NCBI GenBank assembly: GCA_020723305.1
Contig: DYJC01000005.1
Coordinates: 1 to 64,000, forward strand
Reading direction: 5' to 3'
Length of the DNA: 64,000 bases
DNA from: Desulfosudis oleivorans
GTDB taxonomy: Bacteria > Desulfobacterota > Desulfobacteria > Desulfobacterales > SURF-7
In this document: positions 45,451-53,360 of the stretch, one piece after another
How positions within the stretch are numbered: position 1 is the stretch's first letter
Layout of the letters: each line of letters begins with the position of its first letter
The notes under the pieces: model-generated
What the model was told of the DNA's origin: nothing
The model's database searches: none
The model's input: the letters and a program-made list of their open reading frames with translations, nothing else
Program-made: the position numbers and the translations under genes

Positions 45451-46351
45451 ACATCCATCATCAGGCAATTCCATGGACCGCTTAAAAATTCTTTTTGAGT
45501 TTGCTCCGGATGCTTACTATTTAAATGATCTGGAAGGCAGATTTATTGATGGGAACAGAGCTGCAGAACAATTGACCGGGTTTCAAAAACATGAACTGAT
45601 TGGAAAAAATTTTCTGGAACTGGATCTGCTTCCGGATGAATATATTCCAAAAGCCATGGAACACCTGAAAAAAAATCTGGCTGGTCTTCCTTCCGGACCG
45701 GATGAACTGGTTTTGATCAAAAAAGACAAAACAAAAATTGTCATCGAAGTTAGAACCTATCCGGTTACGATCAAGGGCAAAGACACGGTTCTGGGAATTG
45801 CACGGGATGTCACAAAAAGAAAAGAGGTGGAGCAGGAGCTCCAAAAGGCTCATGATGAGCTTGAAAAACGGGTAAGGAATAGAACCAGAGAACTGGCCAA
45901 TGCAAATCAGAAACTTGAAAACAAAACAAAGAATCTGGAAGAAACCAATACCGCCTTGAAAGTGCTGCTAAAAAGAAGAGAGGCTGATAAAATCGAACTT
46001 GAAGAAAAAGTGCTGTTTAACGTAAAAGAGCTGATTCTTCCTTATTTGGAAAAAATAAAAGGGGGAAAGCTGGATGACCGGCAGAAACTGTTTATCGACA
46101 TTCTGGAATCCAATCTGAAAGATATTGTTGCCCCGTTCATCCGGGGAATCTCCTCCAGATTCCTGAGGCTCACGCCCATGGAAATTCAGGTTGCAAACCT
46201 GATCCAGCATGGGAAAACGACAAAAGAAATCGCAAGCATCCAAGGTCTGTCTCCGAAAACAATTGAATTTCATCGTGAAAATATTCGAAAAAAAACCGGC
46301 ATCGCCAATAAGAAAATCAATTTACGAACCTACCTGAACACCATCCGATGA
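45431..46351 (+). CDS. PAS sensor with LuxR-type DNA-binding domain
   Basis: 306 residues with GTG start at 45431 after GGGAG. A PAS domain (about 16-130; LFEFAPDAYYLNDLEGRFI, VLGIARDVTKRKE), a coiled coil (about 130-185), a helical linker, and a C-terminal LuxR/GerE helix-turn-helix (about 240-300; LTPMEIQVANLIQHGKTTKEIA, SPKTIEFHRENIRKKTGI). A one-component regulator that senses a signal or cofactor through PAS; no membrane segments. Its targets may include the Cys-rich iron-sulfur genes downstream, but that is inference from position. Confidence 0.85.
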   Translation: MNRKKNKHPSSGNSMDRLKILFEFAPDAYYLNDLEGRFIDGNRAAEQLTGFQKHELIGKNFLELDLLPDEYIPKAMEHLKKNLAGLPSGPDELVLIKKDKTKIVIEVRTYPVTIKGKDTVLGIARDVTKRKEVEQELQKAHDELEKRVRNRTRELANANQKLENKTKNLEETNTALKVLLKRREADKIELEEKVLFNVKELILPYLEKIKGGKLDDRQKLFIDILESNLKDIVAPFIRGISSRFLRLTPMEIQVANLIQHGKTTKEIASIQGLSPKTIEFHRENIRKKTGIANKKINLRTYLNTIR

Positions 46352-46475
46352 TACCTGGTTTTACCCCGTAATTAATCCGGGTTATTTCAGGCTTGTATTT
46401 TCTCTCATATTCGATAAAAATTATCCGAAAGCTTCCTTAAGATATTTATAACCATACGATATTTATCATGGAGTC

Positions 46476-47297
46476 ATGAACATGGCCAGCCCTTACTGGA
46501 TAAAGACCCTCATTAACCGAACCTTCTCACAACGTTTTTTCTGGTCAAAGGTATCCAACCTTCCTGTAATCGGCAGGATGATCGAATACGCACTTTTTGA
46601 GGATGATGAGATCATCTACCTTCCCCAAAAAAAAACCATACCGGTTAACCAACCCATTGCACATGAAGGAAATCTGGTTGTCCCCCAGGATATTCTGGAT
46701 CACTTCATTGAAAAGGCGAGCTTCCATTTTGTCATGAATTTCTGTATCTGCCGTGATTCTACAAAATGTCAGGATTACCCCATCGAACTTGGATGCCTGT
46801 TTCTGGGAGAAGCGGCAAAGGGGATCAACCCAAAATTCGGAAAAGCCGTCTCCAAAAAAGAGGCGGCCGATCACATCACCCGATGCCGTGATGCAGGGCT
46901 TGTTCATCTTATCGGCCGAAACAAACTGGATAAGGTATGGCTCAATGTGGGGCCTGGAGAAAAACTGCTTACCATCTGCAACTGCTGTCCGTGCTGCTGT
47001 CTCTGGAAAGTGCTCCCGACAATTTCTCCCAGCATTCAATCCAAGGTACACCGGATGCCGGGGATAACGGTCAAGGTAACCGATAACTGTATTGGGTGCG
47101 GCACATGCAGCAAGGATGTCTGTTTCGTGAATGCAATAATCATTGAAGACAATCGGGCTCTCATCAGCGACGCTTGCAGAGGATGCGGAAGATGCGTTGA
47201 GGTATGTCCGAAAAATGCCATCGAAATCACGGTGGATTCTCCGGACAAAATCGAAAACGCCATTCGGGGAATTTCAGAACTGGTGGATGTGACATAG
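46476..47297 (+). CDS. Cys-rich iron-sulfur protein A with C-terminal two-cluster ferredoxin domain
   Basis: 273 residues. The C-terminus (about 200-250) has two ferredoxin cysteine sets (CIGCGTCSKDVC with an extra residue before the last Cys, and CRGCGRCVEVCP). Upstream lie two unusual motifs: C-x-C-x5-C-x8-C at 90-107 and C-x-C-C-x-C-C-C at 168-175 (CNCCPCCC). Both recur exactly in the paralogue at 47444. The N-terminal 80 residues hold no recognised domain. The first ATG has GGAG in front. It may be an electron-transfer or metal-handling protein; the family is not recognised beyond 4Fe-4S binding. Confidence 0.75.
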   Translation: MNMASPYWIKTLINRTFSQRFFWSKVSNLPVIGRMIEYALFEDDEIIYLPQKKTIPVNQPIAHEGNLVVPQDILDHFIEKASFHFVMNFCICRDSTKCQDYPIELGCLFLGEAAKGINPKFGKAVSKKEAADHITRCRDAGLVHLIGRNKLDKVWLNVGPGEKLLTICNCCPCCCLWKVLPTISPSIQSKVHRMPGITVKVTDNCIGCGTCSKDVCFVNAIIIEDNRALISDACRGCGRCVEVCPKNAIEITVDSPDKIENAIRGISELVDVT

Positions 47298-47307
47298 CAG
47301 ACGACCT

Positions 47308-47425
47308 GTTGGCCGGTTAGCCGGTTAGCCGGTTAGCCGGTTAGCCGGTTGACCGGTTGGATTGGACCCGGGCCAACTGGCCAACTGGCTAACGGGCTAA
47401 CCGGCTAACGGGCTAACCGGCCAAC
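47308..47425. repeat. Large inverted repeat of GGTTAGCC octamers (53-base arms)
   Basis: Left arm 47308-47360 is built of GGTTAGCC units, right arm 47373-47425 of GGCTAACC units, with a 12-base loop. The two arms are exactly 53 bases and differ at five positions without gaps; two of these become G-U pairs in RNA. It fills the gap between the two paralogous iron-sulfur genes. A degenerate relative lies beside polA. It is not a simple terminator since no T-run follows. Confidence 0.9.
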
Positions 47426-47443
47426 GGACAAAGGAAACCGCAC

Positions 47444-48310
47444 ATGAAAAAAAAATTATTCGGTGAGACCGATATCCTGACCCATATCACAGGCCTCGCC
47501 ATGCAACATCTGTATGGAAGAGATGAAAAACTGCCCAGAATTCTCCGAAGACTTCTTCTTTTCATACCCGAAAGATTCAGCCACATTGCAAAGCTGTCTT
47601 TTTTTCACGACCGCTTGCCGATTTTCGATCCTGCAAAAACAAATTATTCCGTGATACCCATAAACCAGAATATTGAGGGAGCGGAAAATATGGCACTCCC
47701 TATCGAGATCATCGACAGACTCATCGAAAAGTCCAGCACACGGGTGATCATGAAAAAATGCATATGCCGCCACAATTATGACTGTTCAAATTATCCGGAT
47801 GATGTGGCCTGTCTGTTTCTTGGAGAATCCGCCCTTGAAACTCCCAAAAACTGGCAGATCCTTGCGGACAAGGAACAGGCCAGGCAACATGCAAGGAAGG
47901 CTGTTTCACTGGGTCTGATCCCGATGGTTGGAAAAATTCGATTTGACAGCGACACCCTGGGAATCGTGGACCGGGGAAAGCTCATGACCATATGCTTCTG
48001 CTGTGAATGCTGTTGTCTGGGAAGATTTATGGCACCCCTGCCTGCCCACCTGGTGGACAGACTGCAACATCCTGTTGAAGGCATGACCATTGAGGTCACG
48101 GATCAATGTATCGGGTGCGGAGAATGCATTGATACATGTTATCTGAAGGCGATTGAAATTGTAAACGGCCGTGCCGTCAAAAAAGATATCTGCCGTCTTT
48201 GCGGCCGATGTGCAGCGCGATGCCCCCAACAAGCCATCAAAATCAGATTGCAGAACCCGGATGCAGTGGATGATGTTGTAAACCGGCTTTTATCGGTCGT
48301 CGAAATTTAA
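47444..48310 (+). CDS. Cys-rich iron-sulfur protein B, paralogue of A
   Basis: 288 residues, the same architecture as the preceding gene: C-x-C-x5-C-x8-C at 106-123 (CICRHNYDCSNYPDDVAC), C-x-C-C-x-C-C-C at 184-191 (CFCCECCC), then two ferredoxin sets (CIGCGECIDTC and CRLCGRCAARCP). Identity outside these motifs is low, so the duplication is old. The ATG follows CAAAGGA. A strong bidirectional terminator follows about 30 bases after its stop. Confidence 0.75.
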   Translation: MKKKLFGETDILTHITGLAMQHLYGRDEKLPRILRRLLLFIPERFSHIAKLSFFHDRLPIFDPAKTNYSVIPINQNIEGAENMALPIEIIDRLIEKSSTRVIMKKCICRHNYDCSNYPDDVACLFLGESALETPKNWQILADKEQARQHARKAVSLGLIPMVGKIRFDSDTLGIVDRGKLMTICFCCECCCLGRFMAPLPAHLVDRLQHPVEGMTIEVTDQCIGCGECIDTCYLKAIEIVNGRAVKKDICRLCGRCAARCPQQAIKIRLQNPDAVDDVVNRLLSVVEI

Positions 48311-48340
48311 TTCAGGACAGAAGCTTTTGCGGATCAGAAA

Positions 48341-48385
48341 AAAAAGGTTCATTTTGTACGTACAATACAAAATGAACCCTTTTTC
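48341..48385. terminator. Bidirectional intrinsic terminator
   Basis: A perfect 13-bp stem GGTTCATTTTGTA (48346-48358) with its complement at 48366-48378, a 7-base loop, A-run on the left and T-run on the right. It can end both the plus-strand iron-sulfur genes and the minus-strand HU gene. Confidence 0.85.
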
Positions 48386-48401
48386 AAAAACGTGATTGAT
48401 A

Positions 48402-48674
48402 TTATATTTGGTCTTTCAATTTTTTTCCTGCCTTGAACTTCACAACATTGCGAGCGTTGATTTTTATTGCTTCGCCTGTTTGAGGGTTGCGGCCTTTTCT
48501 GGCTTTCCTGCGTGCCTTTGAGAATGTGCCGAATCCAACGAGTGTAACTTTTCCATCTTTTTTCTTGAGTGTCTTTGAAACACTGTCTGTAAAAGAATTC
48601 AGTGCTGCTGCTGCTGCAACCTTTGAGATACCGGCATCACTTGCCATTTTTTCAACCAACTCAGCCTTTGTCAT
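48402..48674 (-). CDS. HU-family nucleoid DNA-binding protein
   Basis: 90 residues, the exact HU length. Typical features: MTKAELVEKMA at the start, LVGFGTFSKARRKARKGRNPQTGE in the DNA-bending arm, and a C-terminal VVKFKAGKKLKDQI. A histone-like dimer that wraps DNA. AGGGGG ribosome site. A single isolated gene with its own promoter candidate. Confidence 0.96.
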   Translation of the reverse strand: MTKAELVEKMASDAGISKVAAAAALNSFTDSVSKTLKKKDGKVTLVGFGTFSKARRKARKGRNPQTGEAIKINARNVVKFKAGKKLKDQI

Positions 48675-48990
48675 AGTGTTTTCCCCCTGTTAAAAGATTT
48701 AGTATTTGAAAAACCTTTATTGATGGGTCTTTACGGCAGGTTTATATTTAAGTCAATAAAAAAATAAATATTTTTTTAAAAAAAAATACGTGAACTTTAA
48801 TAAACAGGCAGGTTTCCGGGTAGTATAGGCTCCATTATGCGCGTAAATCGTGGTTTTAGAGCTATCGAAAAAAATAGAAAATCCGATCTTGGAAAAAATA
48901 GATACTTTATCATAACATATTGATTACAATATATAATTTTAAAAATTTTTGCGCAAACAACCGAGAGATAGGGCTCTTCTCGAAACCCCT
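48675..48990. other. 316-base region between the DUF3108 gene and HU
   Basis: Both flanking genes read on the minus strand. The stretch nearest HU holds its promoter candidate. The rest is AT-rich with no open frame worth calling. A GTTTTAGAGCTAT string near 48853 occurs only once and is not a CRISPR repeat. Confidence 0.4.
48728..48756 (-). promoter_or_regulatory. Candidate promoter of the HU gene
   Basis: Minus-strand TTGACT (48756-48751), 17-base spacer, TAAAGA (48733-48728), giving a leader of about 47 bases before the ATG. Both boxes are near consensus. Confidence 0.45.
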
Positions 48991-49878
48991 TTAAAACAAA
49001 CCTTCGGCAGAGATCAGTTCCGCTAGAAAACTACCCACGATCACCTCACTGCTTGCTCTTACCGGTATCCGTCTTGTATCGGCACTAACCCATAATTGGA
49101 TTTTCGGATTCCTGCTTTTTTTAAATACCCCTCCGATATGCTTTGTTTCCGGTTCGATTAAGAAGGTATCATATTGTTTCCCGGCCACCATGATGTTTTC
49201 CCGGCTCACAACTTTCATTCGACCCAGAACATTTTTTTTACCATCGGTTACCGGTCTTTCATGAACTGTATTTTCCCAAATGGGTGTGATACGTGAAAAA
49301 AAGAAAACAGATACCAGATCAAAGGTTCCCGGAAGTATGGTGATCGGCATTCTTTTTTCGCCATTTTCCGTCCGCTGGACCAAGGATTTTTCCCAGTTAA
49401 AATGATACGTGATCAGCTTATTGTGGCGTCCGGAGATTCGATTTTTTAAAAACACGGAATGGGTCAGCGCTTGATCTGTAAACGCGTCGATTCGTGTATG
49501 CACAGGGTAAACACGATCAATAGCGCCCTCTGTCTTGCCACTCAAGACAAAGTGATATGCGGGTTGATCATTGATTTGCGCAAAGGGTAGAACTTCCAAA
49601 GTTGCATGTCCGATCAAAATATTTCCCCAGGTAATTTTGAAAATAAACTTTTCCCCCGGCTGGAAAGGCGGTTTTGTTTCTTCCGCAGCACCATACCCTG
49701 CGAAGAGAAATCCAAATAAAAAACCGGATATGAGAGCCAATTTTAAAAGTCTCTTGTTGTAGTTCCGGCGAAAACTAAAATCCAGTATTTTCGGCTCTTT
49801 TCTGAGCACTGACTTTCGCCGGTGTGACGCTTTATAATCGTTTTGAAATTGGCTCATGAGATATTTTGCCAGGCGCAT
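48991..49878 (-). CDS. DUF3108-domain exported protein with inserted repeat element in its signal region
   Basis: 295 residues from ATG 49878, which has AGGAA in front; another in-frame ATG at 49899 lacks one. The mature part (from about KPPFQPGEKF) is a DUF3108 domain, a periplasmic beta-rich fold of unknown function (KITWGNILIGHATLEV, TDGKKNVLGRMKVV, KIQLWVSADTRRIPVR). Residues 8-49 are encoded by a 124-bp repeat element also found at 33153. Deleting 126 bases between flanking CTCA repeats restores in frame MRLAKYL joined to ISGFLFGFLF, a normal signal peptide. The present protein should therefore have a long basic n-region ahead of its hydrophobic core. It follows the MTA deaminase gene by 17 bases. 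Confidence 0.82.
   Translation of the reverse strand: MRLAKYLMSQFQNDYKASHRRKSVLRKEPKILDFSFRRNYNKRLLKLALISGFLFGFLFAGYGAAEETKPPFQPGEKFIFKITWGNILIGHATLEVLPFAQINDQPAYHFVLSGKTEGAIDRVYPVHTRIDAFTDQALTHSVFLKNRISGRHNKLITYHFNWEKSLVQRTENGEKRMPITILPGTFDLVSVFFFSRITPIWENTVHERPVTDGKKNVLGRMKVVSRENIMVAGKQYDTFLIEPETKHIGGVFKKSRNPKIQLWVSADTRRIPVRASSEVIVGSFLAELISAEGLF
49733..49856. mobile_element. 124-bp MITE-like element, copy 2 (inside the DUF3108 gene)
   Basis: Same length as copy 1 and about 91 percent identical by direct comparison (11 differences, no gaps). Inverted ends TGAGCCAATTTCAAAA and TTTTAAAATTGGCTCT on the minus strand. CTCA lies at both junctions 126 bases apart, consistent with a short target duplication. 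Its internal CTGACT/TATAAT promoter (49809-49838) points along the plus strand, antisense to the adjacent minus-strand genes. Confidence 0.85.
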
Positions 49879-49895
49879 TTTTTTCCTGAATATGA

Positions 49896-51215
49896 TCATT
49901 TTTTGATTAACCGGCCAACTTCCGCAACCCTTTCAAACAGCTTCTCGAGATCGATGGTCAATAGCCTGCCATCTTTTACCAGAACCTTTCCGTTGACCAT
50001 CACATCACGAACATCCGACCCTTTTGCAGCATACACAATGTGGGAGATTGGATGATACATGGGAACCAGATGCGGTTTCTGCATATCGATGACAATCAAA
50101 TCCGCCTGCTTCCCCTCTTCAAGGGACCCGACAACCTTGCCCAAACCGATTGCATCTGCTCCATGGGCGGTTGCCATGTTCAAAACCGTCTCCGCATCCA
50201 GTATGGTCGGATCCATGCGGCTCACCTTGTGGAGCTTTGCAGCAACATCCATCTCTTCAAACAGATCCAAATTATTATTACTGGCAGAGCCATCTGTCCC
50301 AAGACCGACGGTCACACCTTGTTCGATCAGTTCCGGGATCGGTGCGATACCGGATGCCAGCTTCATATTGCTTTCCGGATTATGTACGACACTAACCCCC
50401 CTGTCTGCAATCCGTTTCCGATCCTCTTCATCCATCCAGACTGCATGAACAAGCAGGGTTCCCGGACGCAATACATTGATGATATCCAGATATGCCACCG
50501 GAGAAACACCATTCTCCTTCACGATCTGATCATATTCCGACTTTGTTTCCGCCACATGAATCTGAAAAAGTACTCCTCTGTAGGCAGCCTCGTTACGGGA
50601 TCGGATAAGTGTTTCTCTGGAACAAGTATAAGGGGAATGACAAAAAATGGAAGGGGTGATCAGGGAATTCCGGCCTGCCCACTTTTCAACAAATGATATG
50701 GCAGCGGCAATATTTTTCGATGGGTCCGAAACTCCGGGAGCCGGGTAATCAATGACCCCCTGTCCTGCAATTGCTCGGATGCCGGTCTCAAATATTGCCT
50801 CCGCCACCGAGTCTTCATAAAAATATCCATCGCAGCAGGTGGTTGTGCCGCTCAGAAGAAGCTCCGCACAGGAGAGAAGTGCGCCGATTCTTACGGTTTC
50901 CGGTGTAATATGGATTGCCTCTGCCGGAAAGATGTAATCATTCAGCCAGGTCATTAAATGAATATCATCGGCCAATCCCCTGAAAAGAGACATGGGCAGA
51001 TGGGTGTGGGCATTGACCAGGCCCGGCATCACAACACAACCCGTAGCATCGATCGTCTCTTTTGCTGTCCAGGAGTTCATGGCTTCCATGGTTCCGATAT
51101 CAGCAATCCTACCCTGTTTTATGACAACACAACCTTTGTCCAGGATATCCCCAACTGCATTGCAGGTTACCACCACTCCGCTCTCTATCTTGATGTCAGC
51201 ATCCATATTCTGCAT
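49896..51215 (-). CDS. mtaD: 5-methylthioadenosine/S-adenosylhomocysteine deaminase-like amidohydrolase
   Basis: 439-residue metal-dependent hydrolase. Metal and catalytic sites are visible: VNAHTHLPMSLFRGL, a His in IHVAETKSE, LVHAVWMDEED, and GLGTDGSASNNNLDLFEEM. MtaD enzymes deaminate 5'-methylthioadenosine and S-adenosylhomocysteine to inosyl compounds; relatives (TrzA/AtzA) act on triazines. The adjoining purine nucleoside phosphorylase, whose 3' end overlaps this start by 20 bases, supports a purine/methylthio salvage role. Confidence 0.88.
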   Translation of the reverse strand: MQNMDADIKIESGVVVTCNAVGDILDKGCVVIKQGRIADIGTMEAMNSWTAKETIDATGCVVMPGLVNAHTHLPMSLFRGLADDIHLMTWLNDYIFPAEAIHITPETVRIGALLSCAELLLSGTTTCCDGYFYEDSVAEAIFETGIRAIAGQGVIDYPAPGVSDPSKNIAAAISFVEKWAGRNSLITPSIFCHSPYTCSRETLIRSRNEAAYRGVLFQIHVAETKSEYDQIVKENGVSPVAYLDIINVLRPGTLLVHAVWMDEEDRKRIADRGVSVVHNPESNMKLASGIAPIPELIEQGVTVGLGTDGSASNNNLDLFEEMDVAAKLHKVSRMDPTILDAETVLNMATAHGADAIGLGKVVGSLEEGKQADLIVIDMQKPHLVPMYHPISHIVYAAKGSDVRDVMVNGKVLVKDGRLLTIDLEKLFERVAEVGRLIKK

Positions 51216-52035
51216 CCAATCCCTCCAGAATTTTTGAAAGAATCACTTCCAGTTTTTGGGCGGATTTTCCGGCAACCTGAATAACCGCCTCCATGGTTGT
51301 CGGCTCGGGATGGTCTGGATTATTTATATTAGTAATAATGGAAAGCCCCAGAATTCTCATCTGTGCATGCACGGCAGCAATGGCCTCCATGATGGTTGAA
51401 AAGCCCACCGCATCAGCCCCAATACGTTGAAGATAAAGGTTTTCAGAGGGTGTTTCAAGAGATGGGCCCATTAGACCCGCATAAATACCCTGCTTCACTT
51501 CAATGCCGGATGCCGCACCGGCTTCCATTGCCTTTCCGGCCAGTTCCGGATCATACACATGACTCATATCCGGAAACCGTATCCCCCAATCATCATGATT
51601 CGGCCCGACAAGCGGATTTGCTCCGGTCAGGTTGATGTGATCCTTAATGACCATGATATCCCCTGCCTGATACAATGGATTGAGCCCGCCCGCTGCATTG
51701 GAAATAATCAGGGTTTTAACCTTCAACACCTGTAAAACCCGGATCGGAAAGCTGACCTCAAGAGGAGAATATCCTTCATAGAGATGAAAACGTCCTTGCA
51801 GGATCAGAACCGGCTTTCCGCCAAGTTTTCCCCAGATCAGCCTTCCCGGATGGCTTTCCACCGTAGACACGGGGAAACCGGGTATCTCCCGATAGGATAT
51901 GGAATCCGGATTTTCAATGGAAGATGCAATCTCTCCAAGTCCGGTACCCGTAATAATCGCTATTCCCGGAGAATCATTCAGTATTGATCGGACGAATCCA
52001 GCCGCACCGATCACTTTCTTTTTATATTCAGACAT
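51196..52035 (-). CDS. Purine nucleoside phosphorylase (PNP-I, trimeric type)
   Basis: Cleaves purine nucleosides with phosphate to base and ribose-1-phosphate. 279 residues: TGTGLGEIASSIE, a phosphate-binding SHPGRL, GRFHLYEGYSP, SNAAGGLNP, MGPSLETPSE and SIITNINN are typical of the family. The usual VGMSTVPE signature is altered to VGFSTIMEA, so substrate choice might differ. It could be classed as a methylthioinosine or MTA phosphorylase. It is the upstream partner of mtaD in an overlapping pair. Confidence 0.88.
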   Translation of the reverse strand: MSEYKKKVIGAAGFVRSILNDSPGIAIITGTGLGEIASSIENPDSISYREIPGFPVSTVESHPGRLIWGKLGGKPVLILQGRFHLYEGYSPLEVSFPIRVLQVLKVKTLIISNAAGGLNPLYQAGDIMVIKDHINLTGANPLVGPNHDDWGIRFPDMSHVYDPELAGKAMEAGAASGIEVKQGIYAGLMGPSLETPSENLYLQRIGADAVGFSTIMEAIAAVHAQMRILGLSIITNINNPDHPEPTTMEAVIQVAGKSAQKLEVILSKILEGLDAEYGC

Positions 52036-52320
52036 TGGTCAATTCCGCTGCTTTTCATGATATCCTCACGAATGGTCGTTTCATGTCCGATCTCTTTTAC
52101 CCTTCCGGATATGGATTCTTATATCAAATATCGAGACGAACTCAACATGTGATTGACCATCATCGCTCAAATTCAGGTTTTATCTTTTTCAGAAACTGTG
52201 CTAAGAGCAGGCCTGCGACAAAAGGAGATTTTTCCCGTTCCATCCGGAAAAAGCAACCATAACCTTAGTATCTGTGAATATTGTCACTATTCACGATACT
52301 TCCAAAAAGAGAAAAATCCC

Positions 52321-53256
52321 ATGAAATGGATCGAAGCAAAGGTGATTTTTGAATCCTCCTCTCCGGAACTGGCCGCAGATTTAATCTCCATGATCTTTTA
52401 TGAATTTGGTCTGAAAGGAGTTAGTCTTGAAGAGCCCGGTATGAATCCGGAAGAAGGATGGGGTGACAATGCAATTGAGCAGCCAGCCCACTATTCCGTA
52501 TCGGGTTTCTTCCCTGCCGAAGAACTGCCGGATTCCAGAAAAACCGATCTGATGGAAAAACTTTCTCTGCTGGAGAAGCGGAATGAAATTTTATCCAAAG
52601 TGCTGTATCGGGAAATGGATGAGGAGGATTGGGCAGAATCCTGGAAAGAATATTTCTGGCCGGAAAAGATAACCGATACAATTGTGGTAAAACCAACCTG
52701 GCGTGAATACAAATCAACAGGCCGGGAACTCATCATTGAAATTGACCCGGGGATGGCTTTTGGGACAGGCACCCACCCCACGACCGCTTTATGCATCCAG
52801 ATGATTGAAAAATACCTGAAGCCCGGTGATACTTTTCTGGATATCGGCACAGGCTCCGGCATCCTGATGGTTGCAGCAGCCAGGCTGGGTGCAAAACCAG
52901 TCTGGGGGATTGACAATGACCGCCTTGCCGTCAAGATTGCCGAAGAAAACCTGGTACTGAATAATATCAGAAAGTCAGGCTTTCATCTGGTACACGGGAG
53001 CCTGATCGATACCATTGAACGGCCGTTCCAGGTAATCACCGCCAACATCCTTTCCGAGGTAATCCTTATGCTTCTGGATCATGTTAAACAAGTCATGAAA
53101 GAGGATGGCATCCTGATCAGCTCCGGAATCATCGTGGAAAACGCAGAATCAGTCATCACCAAAATGAGATACATCGGGCTGGATGTTCTGGAATGCCGGG
53201 AAAAAGAAAAATGGGTTGCCATTGTGGCACGTCTTCCAAGACAGCCCCTGGTTTAG
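52321..53256 (+). CDS. prmA: Ribosomal protein L11 methyltransferase
   Basis: 311 residues. N-terminal substrate domain (MKWIEAKVIFESSSPELAADLIS) and a class I methyltransferase fold: DPGMAFGTGTHPTTALC, FLDIGTGSGILMVAAARLGA (SAM motif I), GIDNDRLAVKIAEEN and ITANILSEVI. The frame is open from 52153, but the ATG at 52321 matches the family start. lysA follows after about 100 bases. Confidence 0.94.
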   Translation: MKWIEAKVIFESSSPELAADLISMIFYEFGLKGVSLEEPGMNPEEGWGDNAIEQPAHYSVSGFFPAEELPDSRKTDLMEKLSLLEKRNEILSKVLYREMDEEDWAESWKEYFWPEKITDTIVVKPTWREYKSTGRELIIEIDPGMAFGTGTHPTTALCIQMIEKYLKPGDTFLDIGTGSGILMVAAARLGAKPVWGIDNDRLAVKIAEENLVLNNIRKSGFHLVHGSLIDTIERPFQVITANILSEVILMLLDHVKQVMKEDGILISSGIIVENAESVITKMRYIGLDVLECREKEKWVAIVARLPRQPLV

Positions 53257-53360
53257 AATATAATTCTCTTTTTTATTAAAAATTAAAAATTTTATTCTTG
53301 AAAAACAGTTTATACTGCCTTATGGCATTTTAATTGATTCTTGTTTGAAGGAGAAACACC

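Noticed and set aside
47308-47425. Octamer array considered as a CRISPR array
   Set aside because: Units are 8 bases with no unique spacers and the two halves are inverted, which CRISPR arrays are not.
48853-48866. GTTTTAGAGCTAT, matching the beginning of a known type II CRISPR repeat
   Set aside because: Occurs once, has no spacers, partner repeats or cas genes nearby.
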